From NCBI GenBank assembly GCA_025363715.1, contig JANYLR010000104.1, positions 42,044 to 106,043 of the forward strand: DNA of 64,000 bases, read 5' to 3'. The position numbers and the translations under genes were made by a program. Shown piece by piece: positions 43,299 through 51,897 of the stretch (position 1 is the first letter of the stretch; each line of letters starts with the position of its first letter). The notes under the pieces were generated by a model. That model saw only the letters and a program-made list of their open reading frames with translations. It ran no database searches and was not told the DNA's origin. Origin of the DNA: Holophagaceae bacterium (GTDB lineage Bacteria; Acidobacteriota; Holophagae; Holophagales; Holophagaceae).

Positions 43299-44173
43299 GC
43301 CTCTTTCTCGCTTCGGCGGAGCTTCGCCCGGATGGAGACCTCTTTCGGGTGCAATTGCTTTACGCCATCCCCCAGTGCTTTTTCCACCAGGCGAATATCT
43401 CGCACGAGTCGGGTGATGCCACTCGGGCCGAGCGAAGCGGATTGGTCAGTACCCCACATGGCCCGGTCGAGGGTGATGTGGCGTTCCACCGCACAGGCGC
43501 CGAGCGCAAAGGCGCCCACAGAGGCAGGGATACCAGTCTCGTGGCCCGAATAGCCAACAGGTACGCCATAGCGCTCCCGCAAGAAGGGGATGACCCTAAG
43601 GTTCAGCTCTTCATACTGGGCTGGATAGGTACTAACCGTATGGAGGAGAATCAGATCGTCGAGGCCCATCACCTCCACCGCATGGTCGATCTCTTCGACG
43701 GTACTCATACCTGTGGACAAGATGACGGGCAACCCTTTGGCGCAAGTGTGACGCAGCAACTCGTCATCTGTGAGACACGCCGATGCGATCTTGTAGCAGG
43801 GTGGGTTATAGGCATCCATGAACCCTAGTGAATCCAAATCCCAGCACGAAGCGAACCAGAGAATCCCAACGCGCCGACAGTACTCATCGATCTCATCGTA
43901 GGCTGCTCGGCCCAGTTCGATCCGGTGCTTGTACTCGAGGTAGGTCATCGTTCCCCAGGGAGTTTCCCTGGGCACAAGCTTTTGGTTTTCCGGGACACAG
44001 AGGTCTGGGTTCCGCTTCTGAAACTTGACGGCATCGCATCCAGCAGCTCTTGCCAAATCGATCAATTTCTTCGCGATCTCCACGTCCCCGTTGTGATTGA
44101 TTCCGATCTCGGCAATCACGAAACAGGGTTCGTTGGAACCAACTGCAATTCCTCCGATCTGGACTGTTGCCAT
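43295..44173 (-). CDS. NeuB/SpsE-like sialic-acid synthase, catalytic domain only
   Basis: 292 residues. The TIM-barrel synthase motifs are clear: FVIAEIGINHNGDVEIAKKL, DAVKFQKR, ILSTGMSTVEEI, GYSGHETGI and VERHITLDRAMWGTDQSASL. It condenses PEP with an aldose or its phosphate to give a nonulosonic-type acid. Most family members (about 340-350 residues) have a C-terminal SAF (antifreeze-like) domain; here the protein stops at KEVSIRAKLRR, so the SAF domain is absent. No CMP-sugar synthetase is seen in the window. The phosphatase gene next to it suggests a phosphorylated product. Confidence 0.85.
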   Translation of the reverse strand: MATVQIGGIAVGSNEPCFVIAEIGINHNGDVEIAKKLIDLARAAGCDAVKFQKRNPDLCVPENQKLVPRETPWGTMTYLEYKHRIELGRAAYDEIDEYCRRVGILWFASCWDLDSLGFMDAYNPPCYKIASACLTDDELLRHTCAKGLPVILSTGMSTVEEIDHAVEVMGLDDLILLHTVSTYPAQYEELNLRVIPFLRERYGVPVGYSGHETGIPASVGAFALGACAVERHITLDRAMWGTDQSASLGPSGITRLVRDIRLVEKALGDGVKQLHPKEVSIRAKLRRSEKEA

Positions 44174-44230
44174 GGTTTGTTCTCCTGGATTGGTGCGAGG
44201 AAGGTCAGCGAGCCCTAGGAATGGGAACGA

Positions 44231-45541
44231 TTATTGGCAATGCAATAAGAAGGCCACGCTATCGGAGATAAAATCCAGGTGATTTTTGCCCAGTCCCGGG
44301 TAAACCCCCACCCAGAAGGTCCGATTCATGACTGCGTCCGCACCCTCCAGGTTTCCCACCACGCGATGGGGAATGTTCTTGTAGGCGGGTTGGCGGAGCA
44401 GGTTGCCCCCGAAGAGGAGGCGCGTGCCGATGTGGCGGGCTTCGAGACCCTGCACGAGAGCCCTGCGGTCCAGAGGAGCCTCGGGCCGAAGCGTGATGGG
44501 GAAGCCGAACCAGCTGGGCTCGGCCTTGGGGAGCCACTCCGGAAGCTGCAGCCATCGCTCCAGGGGCCGCAGCCGCTCCAGCAGATAAGCGAAGTTCCGG
44601 TTTCTCGCTTCGATGAAGGACGGCAGTTTCTTCAACTGCGAGAGGCCCACGGCGGCCTGCATGTCCGTGGCCTTGAGGTTGTAGCCGATATGGCTGTAGG
44701 TGTACTTGTGGTCGTAGCCTGCGGGCAGCTCGCCCAGGCTCCAGTCGAAGCGTTTGCCGCAGGTGTTGTCGTGGCCGGGTTCGCACCAGCAGTCCCGCCC
44801 CCAGTCCCGCAGGCTTTCGACGATTTTTTTCAGCCTGGGATTGGAGGTAAGCACGGCACCGCCTTCACCCATGGTGATGTGGTGGGCGGGATAGAAACTC
44901 ACGGTGGCCAGGTCCCCGAAGGTGCCCACGGGCCGACCACCGTAACGGGCTCCCACAGCGTCGCAGCAATCTTCGACGACCCACAGGTTGTGGCGGCGGG
45001 CCACTGCCATCACGGCGCCCAGGTCGAAGGGATTGCCCAGCGTGTGGGCCAGCACGATGGCGCGGGTCCGAGGTCCGACGGCCGCTTCCAACTGGTTGAC
45101 ATCGACATTGTAGGTGGGGAGGTGGACGTCCAGGAAGACCGGCACCAGCTGGTTCTGGAGGATGGGGTTGACCGTGGTGGGGAAGCCAGCAGCACAGGTG
45201 AGGACTTCGTCCCCCGGGCGCAGGGCACGCTCCCCCAGTTGCGGGGAGCAGAGCGCGGATACCGCCAGCAGGTTGGCGCTGCTGCCGGAGTTCACCAGCA
45301 GGGCATGGGCCTGGCCCATGAAGGCGGCGAAGGCCGGTTCGAAATTCCGGGCAAACCGACCGGTCGTGAGCCAGAAATCGAGACTCGCATCCACGAGGTT
45401 CCGCACATCGGCGCCGTCAAAGACCTTGCCGCTGACCGGGACCGGGCTTTCGCCCGGGAGGAAGGGCGGGGCGGGCCAATTGGCCTTGGCGTACGTCTCT
45501 ACCAGGTCCAGGATCTGCTGGCGCAGATCATCCGGCGTCAT
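44231..45541 (-). CDS. rfbH: CDP-4-keto-6-deoxyglucose 3-dehydrase (RfbH/DdhC, E1)
   Basis: 436 residues, DegT/DnrJ/EryC1 fold. The usual Schiff-base lysine is replaced by histidine in [16 protein letters not shown], the hallmark of PMP-dependent 3-dehydrases, and the 2Fe-2S cysteines are present in [17 protein letters not shown]. These features identify E1, which removes the C-3 hydroxyl from CDP-4-keto-6-deoxy-D-glucose on the way to 3,6-dideoxyhexoses. The partner reductase E3 (RfbI) is not in the window. It overlaps the rfbG gene by 4 bases. Confidence 0.93.
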   Translation of the reverse strand: MTPDDLRQQILDLVETYAKANWPAPPFLPGESPVPVSGKVFDGADVRNLVDASLDFWLTTGRFARNFEPAFAAFMGQAHALLVNSGSSANLLAVSALCSPQLGERALRPGDEVLTCAAGFPTTVNPILQNQLVPVFLDVHLPTYNVDVNQLEAAVGPRTRAIVLAHTLGNPFDLGAVMAVARRHNLWVVEDCCDAVGARYGGRPVGTFGDLATVSFYPAHHITMGEGGAVLTSNPRLKKIVESLRDWGRDCWCEPGHDNTCGKRFDWSLGELPAGYDHKYTYSHIGYNLKATDMQAAVGLSQLKKLPSFIEARNRNFAYLLERLRPLERWLQLPEWLPKAEPSWFGFPITLRPEAPLDRRALVQGLEARHIGTRLLFGGNLLRQPAYKNIPHRVVGNLEGADAVMNRTFWVGVYPGLGKNHLDFISDSVAFLLHCQ

Positions 45542-46515
45542 CGGTGCGCTGCCAGGAAGGGGCGGTACCAGGCGATGGTGCGTGCAAGGCCTTCCTGTAG
45601 GGGAACTCTGGCCTGCCAGCCGAGGACCCGTTTGGCCTTGCTCGCATCCAGATACTGATCCCGGATCTCTGCCTGGGCGGTGTTCAGGATTTCTGGCTGG
45701 AGGTCGGGCCTACCGAGAACCGCGAGGAGCTGCTGGACCAGCTCCAGCACCGACAATTGCCGCTCGGGACTGAAATTGAAGGCTTCACCCCGCACACCAT
45801 CCCGATCCACCTGCTGCGCCAAGGCCAGGTAGGCATCCACCACGTCCTCGACGTACAGGTAGTCCCGGGTGAAGGTGCCGTCCGACCGCAGCACCGGGGC
45901 TTTGCCTTCCAGCACAAGGCGGATGCTTCCTGGAACGATCCGGCTCCAGTTGAGGTCTCCGCCGCCGTAGATGTTGCCGCAGCGTGCCACCGCGATGTTC
46001 ATCCCGTAGGTGTGGGCGTAGGTGTGGGCAAGCAGGTCGGCGCAGCTTTTTGATACGTCGTAGGGATGGCGGCCCTGGGCCGGCATGTCCTCGGTGTAGG
46101 GAAGCACTTCAGCCTCGCCATAGGCCTTGTCCGACGAGGCCACCACGATGCGCTGCACCAGGCTTCTGTGGACTCGGCAGGCCTCTAGCAGGTTGTAGGT
46201 GCCGCGGATGTTGCTCTCGAAGGTCAGCAGGGGACTGCGGAAAGCGGTGCCGACGATGGCCTGGGCGCCCAGGTGGAAGACGACTTCCACCTCATGCTCA
46301 CTGATGGCCCGTTCGAGGGTGCCGTAGTCTTCCAGGCGACCCGAAACCACGATGCAGCGTTGCACATCGCCGCTGCGGACCAGCTCGGTCTGCGTATCCC
46401 AGTCCCGCACCAGGGCCACCACGCGCGCCCCTTCTTGCAGGAGCCGTCGAACCAGCCAAGAGCCCACCAAGCCTGTGGCGCCAGTGACCAGGACCGTCCT
46501 TCCCGCCCAGCTCAT
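45538..46515 (-). CDS. rfbG: CDP-glucose 4,6-dehydratase (SDR)
   Basis: 325 residues from the ATG at 46515, which overlaps the rfbF stop (ATGA); the longer track start runs into rfbF. Rossmann motif [18 protein letters not shown], active-site segment [16 protein letters not shown], YxxxK in [12 protein letters not shown], and [19 protein letters not shown]. The order rfbF-rfbG-rfbH, as in Salmonella and Yersinia O-antigen loci, supports CDP-glucose as substrate and CDP-4-keto-6-deoxyglucose as product. It is shorter than typical RfbG (about 355 residues). Confidence 0.85.
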   Translation of the reverse strand: MSWAGRTVLVTGATGLVGSWLVRRLLQEGARVVALVRDWDTQTELVRSGDVQRCIVVSGRLEDYGTLERAISEHEVEVVFHLGAQAIVGTAFRSPLLTFESNIRGTYNLLEACRVHRSLVQRIVVASSDKAYGEAEVLPYTEDMPAQGRHPYDVSKSCADLLAHTYAHTYGMNIAVARCGNIYGGGDLNWSRIVPGSIRLVLEGKAPVLRSDGTFTRDYLYVEDVVDAYLALAQQVDRDGVRGEAFNFSPERQLSVLELVQQLLAVLGRPDLQPEILNTAQAEIRDQYLDASKAKRVLGWQARVPLQEGLARTIAWYRPFLAAHR

Positions 46516-47282
46516 GGCCACACCTTCCAGGGGGCATGCCCCGAGGCCCACATATCCTCGAGCAGATTCCGCTCCCGCAGAGTGTCCATGGGTTGCCAGA
46601 ATCCTTCGTGGCGGTAGGCCTGAAGCTGCCCCTGCTCCGCAAGGCGTTCAAGGGGTTCCCGCTCCCATAGGGTGCTGTCCCCGTCAATGAACTCGAGTAC
46701 GCGGCGATTCAGTACGAAGAAGCCGCCGTTGATCCAGCCGTCCCCGGCTTGGGGCTTTTCCAAGAACTGCATCACCGAATCGCCGTTCAGGACCAGCCCT
46801 CCAAAGCGAGCAGGGGGGCGAACCGCTGTCACGGTGGCCAGCTTGCCGTGGCTCCGGTGGAAGGCGACGAGCGCCTGAAGATCCAGGTCGGCTACGCCAT
46901 CCCCATAGGTGAGCAGGAAGACATCCTCATCGAGCCAATCCATGAGCCGCTTGATGCGCCCGCCGGTCTGGGTGGCAAGACCGGTGTCCACGAGCTCCAC
47001 CTTCCATGGTGTCTGGCTTCCCCCGCGTACCTTCACCTGCCCGGAGGCCAGGTCGATGCCCAGGTTTGCATTCCGGGTATGAAAGTTCAGGAAGTAGTCC
47101 TTGATCTGGTCGCCCTTGTAACCCAGCGCCACGATGAACTCATGAAACCCGTGGTGGGCGTAGATGTTCATGATGTGCCACAGCATGGGATGGCCCCCAA
47201 CCTCCACCATCGGCTTAGGGCGGAGTTGGGTTTCTTCGGTGAGGCGCGTGCCCAGCCCTCCGGCGAGGATGACGGTCTTCAT
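46512..47282 (-). CDS. rfbF: Glucose-1-phosphate cytidylyltransferase
   Basis: 256 residues from the ATG at 47282 (the track start is 33 codons longer and lies in a GC-rich leader). Nucleotidyltransferase motif [21 protein letters not shown], followed by [17 protein letters not shown] and the RfbF-specific [27 protein letters not shown] contains the metal-binding Asp. It makes CDP-glucose from glucose-1-phosphate and CTP, the first step of the 3,6-dideoxyhexose branch completed by the next two genes. Confidence 0.93.
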   Translation of the reverse strand: MKTVILAGGLGTRLTEETQLRPKPMVEVGGHPMLWHIMNIYAHHGFHEFIVALGYKGDQIKDYFLNFHTRNANLGIDLASGQVKVRGGSQTPWKVELVDTGLATQTGGRIKRLMDWLDEDVFLLTYGDGVADLDLQALVAFHRSHGKLATVTAVRPPARFGGLVLNGDSVMQFLEKPQAGDGWINGGFFVLNRRVLEFIDGDSTLWEREPLERLAEQGQLQAYRHEGFWQPMDTLRERNLLEDMWASGHAPWKVWP

Positions 47283-47307
47283 GGCATACCTGCACTGGTC
47301 ATGGGGT

Positions 47308-48285
47308 CTACGATAGCCCAGCCTTCGCTGGACCGCGAGCCTCCGGCTGCAGTAGGAGGGCCAGGCCGCCATGCCCGACAATCACGAGGAGGTGGCCCAG
47401 GTGGGCCAGGAGGCTGAAGGCCAAGGCCTGTGGGATGGGAACTCCAAAGGGTCGCAGGGCCAGAATGCAGGCGACCTGAAGCGAACCGGCCGCCCCGGGA
47501 AGCAGGGGCAGGGCAAAACCGATGGCGCTGAACATCAGCACCTGAAGGCCGGTCCAGGGCGGAAGCGGCACGGTGAAGGGGAGCGCTCTGAGCGCGATGG
47601 TCGCGGTGAGGACTTCGAAGGCCGTGATGAAAAGCTGAAGCAGCAGCAATCTGATCCAGGTCCGGCTGCCGCGGAGATGCTCAGCTTCATCAAGCACTGC
47701 GCCCAGGCGTCCCATCTTCTGGGCCAACCAGGGGTGGTGGGCGAGCGAGCGGGACAACCGGGTGACATACGCCTTGCCCCGAAAAAGGAAGAGAACCAGA
47801 AAGAGCCCGATAAACAGCAACAGGAAGCCCATGCTGCGAAGCAGGGTGCCCACCGGCCCCGGAAGCTCTTGCAGTCCCCCGAGCAGGGCAAGGCCGAGAG
47901 CGAGGCCCGCCAGATCGAAGAGCCGATCCAGAGTCACCGCGGATCCGGCGTGCAAGAGGTCCAGGCCCCGAGCCTTCATGAGTGTTCGGAGTTTCACGAG
48001 TTCCCCACCGCCTGCGGGGACGACCAGGCCAGCAAGGTAGCCGAGGGCTACGGATCTCCATATGCCGAACAAAGGCTGTGGAGATCCGAGCACCCAATGG
48101 AGTCGCAGGGCACGGAGCCACACGCCAAGAGTGCCCAGCGCCAGCGCCGGAAGCCACCAGCTCAGACGGACCTGACCTAAGGTCCGCAGCGCCTCGGCCC
48201 AGGGCATACGCCAAAGGAGGTAGGCCACCAGCAGGATTCCGACTCCTGGTCCGATCCAGCGTCTCGCGGCGTTCAGCTTCATCAA
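47308..48285 (-). CDS. Flippase-like membrane protein (lysylphosphatidylglycerol synthase TM family)
   Basis: 325 residues with about eight hydrophobic segments and the family markers: GVWLRALRLHWVL after helix 2, VVPAGGGELVKLRTL and DRLFDLAGLALGL. This is the AglD/MprF transmembrane family (PF03706-type), often found in polysaccharide loci and thought to move or bind lipid-linked intermediates. The C-terminal soluble aminoacyl-transferase domain of MprF is missing. It lies 25 bases before rfbF on the same strand and overlaps the TPR gene by 4 bases. Confidence 0.8.
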   Translation of the reverse strand: MMKLNAARRWIGPGVGILLVAYLLWRMPWAEALRTLGQVRLSWWLPALALGTLGVWLRALRLHWVLGSPQPLFGIWRSVALGYLAGLVVPAGGGELVKLRTLMKARGLDLLHAGSAVTLDRLFDLAGLALGLALLGGLQELPGPVGTLLRSMGFLLLFIGLFLVLFLFRGKAYVTRLSRSLAHHPWLAQKMGRLGAVLDEAEHLRGSRTWIRLLLLQLFITAFEVLTATIALRALPFTVPLPPWTGLQVLMFSAIGFALPLLPGAAGSLQVACILALRPFGVPIPQALAFSLLAHLGHLLVIVGHGGLALLLQPEARGPAKAGLS

Positions 48286-49355
48286 AGGTTGCCCATCAAT
48301 TCCCTCGCCCCCCGGTGCTTCGGGTCCAGCCTCAGGGCCTCCTGGGCAGCCCGCCTGGCTTCATCCCTGCGGCCCAGGTCCCGGAGGATCTGGCCCTTGC
48401 GCCACCAGGCGCCGGGGGTGCCGGAGGAGCCGCCTTCGAGGGGTTCGCGCAGCACCTGGTCCAGGGCGGTGAGGCCCTCGGGGCGGTGCAGGCCGCTGGC
48501 GGCGGCCACCTTGCCCCGTTGCAGGCGCAGCAGGCTGGGGGCGTCCACCTGGTCCAGGTGATCCTGAAGCACCTTCCAGGCCTGCTCGGGTTGGCCCCCA
48601 TGCAGGTAGGCATCGCTGGCCGCGATGACCCCCCGGGCGCGGGTGCGCACGCCGGGGAGCAGCCGCTGGGCCTCGGCCAGGAGGCGGGCGTTCTTGCCGG
48701 CCTCGCCCAGGGCTCTTTTCGCCGGGCGGCGGTCCAGGGCGTCCAGCCACTGGCCGACGACCTCGGGATCCTGGGGTGCCTTGGTCAGGGCCTTCAGGAA
48801 GCAGGGCTCGGCCTCCCGCCACTGGTCTTCCTCCACGAGGATCAGGGCCTGGAGCAGGTCGCCCCGGGCTGGTGCGACGGCCCGGAGCCGATCGGCGCAC
48901 TGCAGGGCCTTGCGGGTGGAGCCGCCCAGTAGGCCCGGCAGCATTTCATAGGCCAGGCCCAGGCTCATCCAGGCAGGAGCCAGGGTCGGGTCGGCGGCGG
49001 TGGCGGCCCGAAGGTCATCCATGGCGCCCAGCGCGCCCCGCAGGCTGCCGAGATCCCGCTGCTTGATGGCCTCCCCGGCCCGAGCCAGGCCCCGGGCCAG
49101 CAGGGCATCCGCGAGGCCGGGCTTCGAGGCGACGGCCCGCTCCGCCGCGGCCCGGGCCTCAGTGAAGCGCAGGAGGCTGGAGAGGGCCTGGGACTTGGCG
49201 GCCCAGGCCTGGGCGTCGGTCGGATCCTGACGGAGCCTCTGTTCAGCCTCCAACAGCACCTTCAGATAGTGCCCCGCATCCAGGTCGGCACGGAAGGTGG
49301 GGGCCTGGGACTGGACGAAGGCCAGGATGGCAAGGGCGGGGAGGAGCACGGGCAC
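48282..49355 (-). CDS. Tetratricopeptide-repeat protein with signal peptide
   Basis: 357 residues. A hydrophobic N-terminus (LLPALAILAFVQSQAP) looks like a signal peptide, so the protein is probably periplasmic. TPR-type helix pairs recur through the whole length, for example YLKVLLEAEQRLRQDPTDAQAW, RFTEARAAAERAVASKP and the last one DEARRAAQEALRLDP. Such proteins scaffold assembly of envelope or glycan machines. It heads a minus-strand operon with the flippase-like gene and RfbF/G/H. A 9-bp-period repeat lies 18 bases upstream of its start. Confidence 0.75.
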   Translation of the reverse strand: MPVLLPALAILAFVQSQAPTFRADLDAGHYLKVLLEAEQRLRQDPTDAQAWAAKSQALSSLLRFTEARAAAERAVASKPGLADALLARGLARAGEAIKQRDLGSLRGALGAMDDLRAATAADPTLAPAWMSLGLAYEMLPGLLGGSTRKALQCADRLRAVAPARGDLLQALILVEEDQWREAEPCFLKALTKAPQDPEVVGQWLDALDRRPAKRALGEAGKNARLLAEAQRLLPGVRTRARGVIAASDAYLHGGQPEQAWKVLQDHLDQVDAPSLLRLQRGKVAAASGLHRPEGLTALDQVLREPLEGGSSGTPGAWWRKGQILRDLGRRDEARRAAQEALRLDPKHRGARELMGNL

Positions 49356-49373
49356 CTAAAAAACAAAGACAGG

Positions 49374-49412
49374 ACAGGATTAACAGGATTGAAAGGCCGG
49401 ATGAACAGGATT
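49374..49412 (+). repeat. 9-bp-period repeat (left-type end) upstream of the DUF4143-type ATPase
   Basis: ACAGGATTAACAGGATT, GAAAGGCC, GGATGAACAGGATT; same double-unit plan and orientation as 23947-23985. No matching right-type end is found directly after the ATPase gene; the next one is at 51898-51935. Confidence 0.8.
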
Positions 49413-49467
49413 ACGACCGGGTTGGTGATGGGATGTTGTACCGGTTGGCGAGTGCGATGGATATAGG

Positions 49468-49496
49468 TTGACAGGTGATTCGTCACTTATGATTAT
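49468..49496 (+). promoter_or_regulatory. Promoter of the DUF4143-type ATPase gene
   Basis: TTGACA, 17 bases, GATTAT, next to an AT-rich stretch unlike the surrounding GC-rich DNA. The spacer contains the small palindrome GTGATTCGTCAC. Confidence 0.55.
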
Positions 49497-49520
49497 ATTT
49501 GACGGAATACGCGTCAAATA
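49496..49520. promoter_or_regulatory. Perfect inverted repeat at the ATPase promoter (candidate operator)
   Basis: TATTTGACG and CGTCAAATA, 9-bp arms with a 7-base centre, placed between the -10 element and the ribosome binding site. The position is ideal for a repressor or autoregulator. Confidence 0.6.
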
Positions 49521-49531
49521 ATGAGGCCAAT

Positions 49532-50683
49532 ATGTATGTTGCTCGCCAGCTCGATCTCGCGGCAGTGCTGAAGCAGAAGTCCTGTTTCCTCTTCGGACCG
49601 AGGCAGACGGGGAAAACCAGCCTGATCCGGGAAACCCTGCCGGGGGTGCCGGTCTACAACCTGCTGGACCACCGGACTTGGTTGAACCTGAGCACCAATC
49701 CGTCGCGGATCCGGGAAGAACTGGATGCTTCTGGGCTGCGGGACGCGGTGGTCGCCATCGACGAGATCCAAAAGCTGCCGGTCCTCCTGGATGAGGTGCA
49801 GCTTCTGATTGAAACCCGAGGCCTGCGGTTTCTCCTGACAGGTTCGAGCGCCCGGAAGTTGAAACGGTCGGGTGCGAACCTGCTGGGTGGCAGGGCCCGG
49901 TCACGCACACTGCATCCCTTCAGCTGGGTCGAGCTGGGCGCGGCCTTCGATCTCAACAAGGCCCTTGGATATGGGTTGCTCCCTCACATCTACGGATCGG
50001 ACGACCCGGCAGAGGACCTGCGGAACTACGTCGGCGCCTACTTGCGCGAGGAGATCGCCGCGGAGGGCCTGACGCGCAATGTGCCTGCCTTCGCCAGGTT
50101 CCTGGAAGTTGCCGCCGCCTGCAACGGCCGGATGATCAACAAGACCGAGGTGGCGAATGATGCGAAGGTCCCCCGCACCACGGTGAATGATTATTTCGAG
50201 ATCCTGAAAGACACGTTGATCGGGAGCGAACTGGAAGCCTGGACGCGGAGCCGGAAGCGGAAGGCCATCGAGACGGCCAAGTTCTACCTCTTCGATGGCG
50301 GGGTCGCGCGGGCCATTCAGGGGTTGCCTCCGCTCGCACCCAAATCGCCCGATTTCGGCGACATGTTCGAGCAGTTCATCTTCCACGAGCTGAGGACTTG
50401 GATCGACACCCGGAAACCTGGATTCCCGCTCAACTACTGGCGCTCGACCTCGGGCTACGAGGTGGATTTCATCCTGGGCGGCCACACCGCCATTGAGGTG
50501 AAGGCGACCTCCAGTGCCGGCCGGCGCGACCTGCGAGGACTGGAGGCGCTGGCGGAGGAAGGCCTGATGAAACGCTTGATCCTGGTCTGCCGCGAGGATG
50601 TGCCGAGACAAGTGGGGCGAGTACTCGTGCTGCCCTGGCGCGTCTTCCTGCAGCAGCTGTGGGAGGACGCATTCCTGGATTGA
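49532..50683 (+). CDS. AAA-type ATPase with C-terminal DUF4143/PD-(D/E)XK-like domain
   Basis: 383 residues from the ATG at 49532 (GAGG 5 bases upstream). Walker A FGPRQTGKTSLI near residue 22 and Walker B AVVAIDEIQKLP with sensor LLTGSSARKLKR define the family of stand-alone ATPases with DUF4143. A winged-helix-like segment follows (MINKTEVANDAKVPRTTVND). The C-terminal part holds SGYEVDFIL, then AIEVKAT, the D…ExK pattern of PD-(D/E)XK nucleases. The role of these widespread proteins is unknown; defence, stress or toxin-like functions have been suggested for related groups. The gene looks acquired: AT-rich promoter, repeat array upstream, no operon partner. Confidence 0.85.
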   Translation: MYVARQLDLAAVLKQKSCFLFGPRQTGKTSLIRETLPGVPVYNLLDHRTWLNLSTNPSRIREELDASGLRDAVVAIDEIQKLPVLLDEVQLLIETRGLRFLLTGSSARKLKRSGANLLGGRARSRTLHPFSWVELGAAFDLNKALGYGLLPHIYGSDDPAEDLRNYVGAYLREEIAAEGLTRNVPAFARFLEVAAACNGRMINKTEVANDAKVPRTTVNDYFEILKDTLIGSELEAWTRSRKRKAIETAKFYLFDGGVARAIQGLPPLAPKSPDFGDMFEQFIFHELRTWIDTRKPGFPLNYWRSTSGYEVDFILGGHTAIEVKATSSAGRRDLRGLEALAEEGLMKRLILVCREDVPRQVGRVLVLPWRVFLQQLWEDAFLD

Positions 50684-50771
50684 TCATCGGTCCCAGCTCC
50701 GGCTCTGGCGGGGGACTGAGCCTTCCGGTTATCCTAAGTGCTTGTTCGGACATGACTCTGGAGGAGCGCGC

Positions 50772-51551
50772 ATGGTCGCCAAGGGCGGGCTGTTGGAAGG
50801 CAAGCGGGGACTGATCATCGGGGTGGCCAACAAGCGGTCCATCGCCTGGGGCATCGCCCAGCGGGCGACCGAAGCGGGGGCGCAGCTCTGCCTGACCTAC
50901 CAGAACGAGCGCCTGGGCGAGAATGTCCGCGAGCTGGCCGCCGAGCTGAAGCATCCCCTGCTGACCATGATGGACGTGGGCAGCGATAGCCAGATCGTCA
51001 TGGCCTTCGACGAGATCCGGAAGAAGTGGGGGAAGCTCGATTTCGTGGTGCACGCGGTGGCCTATGCGCCTCGCCAGGCCCTGGAGGGGAGCTTCCTGGA
51101 CACCAGCCGTGAGGATTTCCGGGTGGCCCTCGATATCAGCGCTTACTCCCTGGCCGCGGTCGCACACGCGGCCCAACCGCTCATGCCGGATGGCGGCTCC
51201 ATCGTGACCCTCAGCTACCTGGGTTCCGAACGGGTGGTGCCCGGCTACAACGCCATGGGCGTGGCCAAGGCGGCTCTGGAATCCAGCGTGCGCTACCTCG
51301 CCGCGGACCTGGGCCCCCAGGGCATCCGGGTGAACGCCATCTCGGCCGGGCCCATCAAGACCCTGGCCGCCTCGGGCATTCCGGGCATCGGTTCCAAGCT
51401 CAGGCACCACCGGACCGTCACCCCGCTGCAAAAGGACACGGACATCCTGGAGGTGGGCGACGCGGGCGTGTTCTTCCTCAGCGACATGGGCCGGGGCGTC
51501 ACCGGCCAGGTGCTGTACGTCGATGGTGGCTTCAGCATCATGGCGGGGTAG
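50772..51551 (+). CDS. fabI: Enoyl-ACP reductase FabI (NADH)
   Basis: 259 residues from the ATG at 50772 (GGAGGAG upstream). The FabI start LLEGKRGLIIGVANKRSIAWGIA, the catalytic Tyr-Met-Lys pattern YNAMGVAKAALE, and the ending GQVLYVDGGFSIMAG are all typical. A second active-site tyrosine lies in AYAPRQALEG. FabI performs the last reduction of each fatty-acid elongation cycle. It stands alone between two repeat-associated segments. Confidence 0.94.
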   Translation: MVAKGGLLEGKRGLIIGVANKRSIAWGIAQRATEAGAQLCLTYQNERLGENVRELAAELKHPLLTMMDVGSDSQIVMAFDEIRKKWGKLDFVVHAVAYAPRQALEGSFLDTSREDFRVALDISAYSLAAVAHAAQPLMPDGGSIVTLSYLGSERVVPGYNAMGVAKAALESSVRYLAADLGPQGIRVNAISAGPIKTLAASGIPGIGSKLRHHRTVTPLQKDTDILEVGDAGVFFLSDMGRGVTGQVLYVDGGFSIMAG

Positions 51552-51575
51552 GCGCCGACCCATCGAAGAACGGGG

Positions 51576-51613
51576 ACAGGATTAACAGGATTAAAAGCTG
51601 GATTAACAGGATT
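51576..51613 (+). repeat. Left 9-bp-period repeat of the empty cassette
   Basis: ACAGGATTAACAGGATT, AAAAGCT, GGATTAACAGGATT, 24 bases after the fabI stop. Confidence 0.85.
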
Positions 51614-51653
51614 CAAAAGTACCTGGGTATCGGCCTGCCTCAGCTTGAAAGGA

Positions 51654-51826
51654 CCACCACGAAGGGCACGAAGACGCCCTGTGGGCGCAGGAAGTTCACG
51701 AAATTCATCATCCTTCCCCGGGTCATCCCTTTGCGGGGCGGCGGCCGAAGGCCCGGATAACCCACACCGGAGCGACGGGGCCGGTCTTCGTGCCCTTGGT
51801 CTTTGCTCTTTTCGTGTCCTTAGTGG
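51654..51826. repeat. Inner inverted 9-bp-period repeats of a second family
   Basis: CCACCACGAAGGGCACGAAG at 51654 is answered by GTCTTCGTGCCCTTGGT at 51784 and by a weaker copy CTTTTCGTGTCCTTAGTGG at 51808. The arms are inverted relative to each other, as in the outer family but with a different 9-base unit. Confidence 0.6.
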
Positions 51827-51897
51827 AGGCATTGAAGGCCCTGCAAGAGGCGGAGCAAGGCCGATAAACAGGCAAAAGCATTGATTTATTGATCTTT

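Noticed and set aside
44279-45658. 459-codon plus-strand ORF opposite rfbH
   Set aside because: Antisense to a gene with clear RfbH catalytic and FeS motifs.
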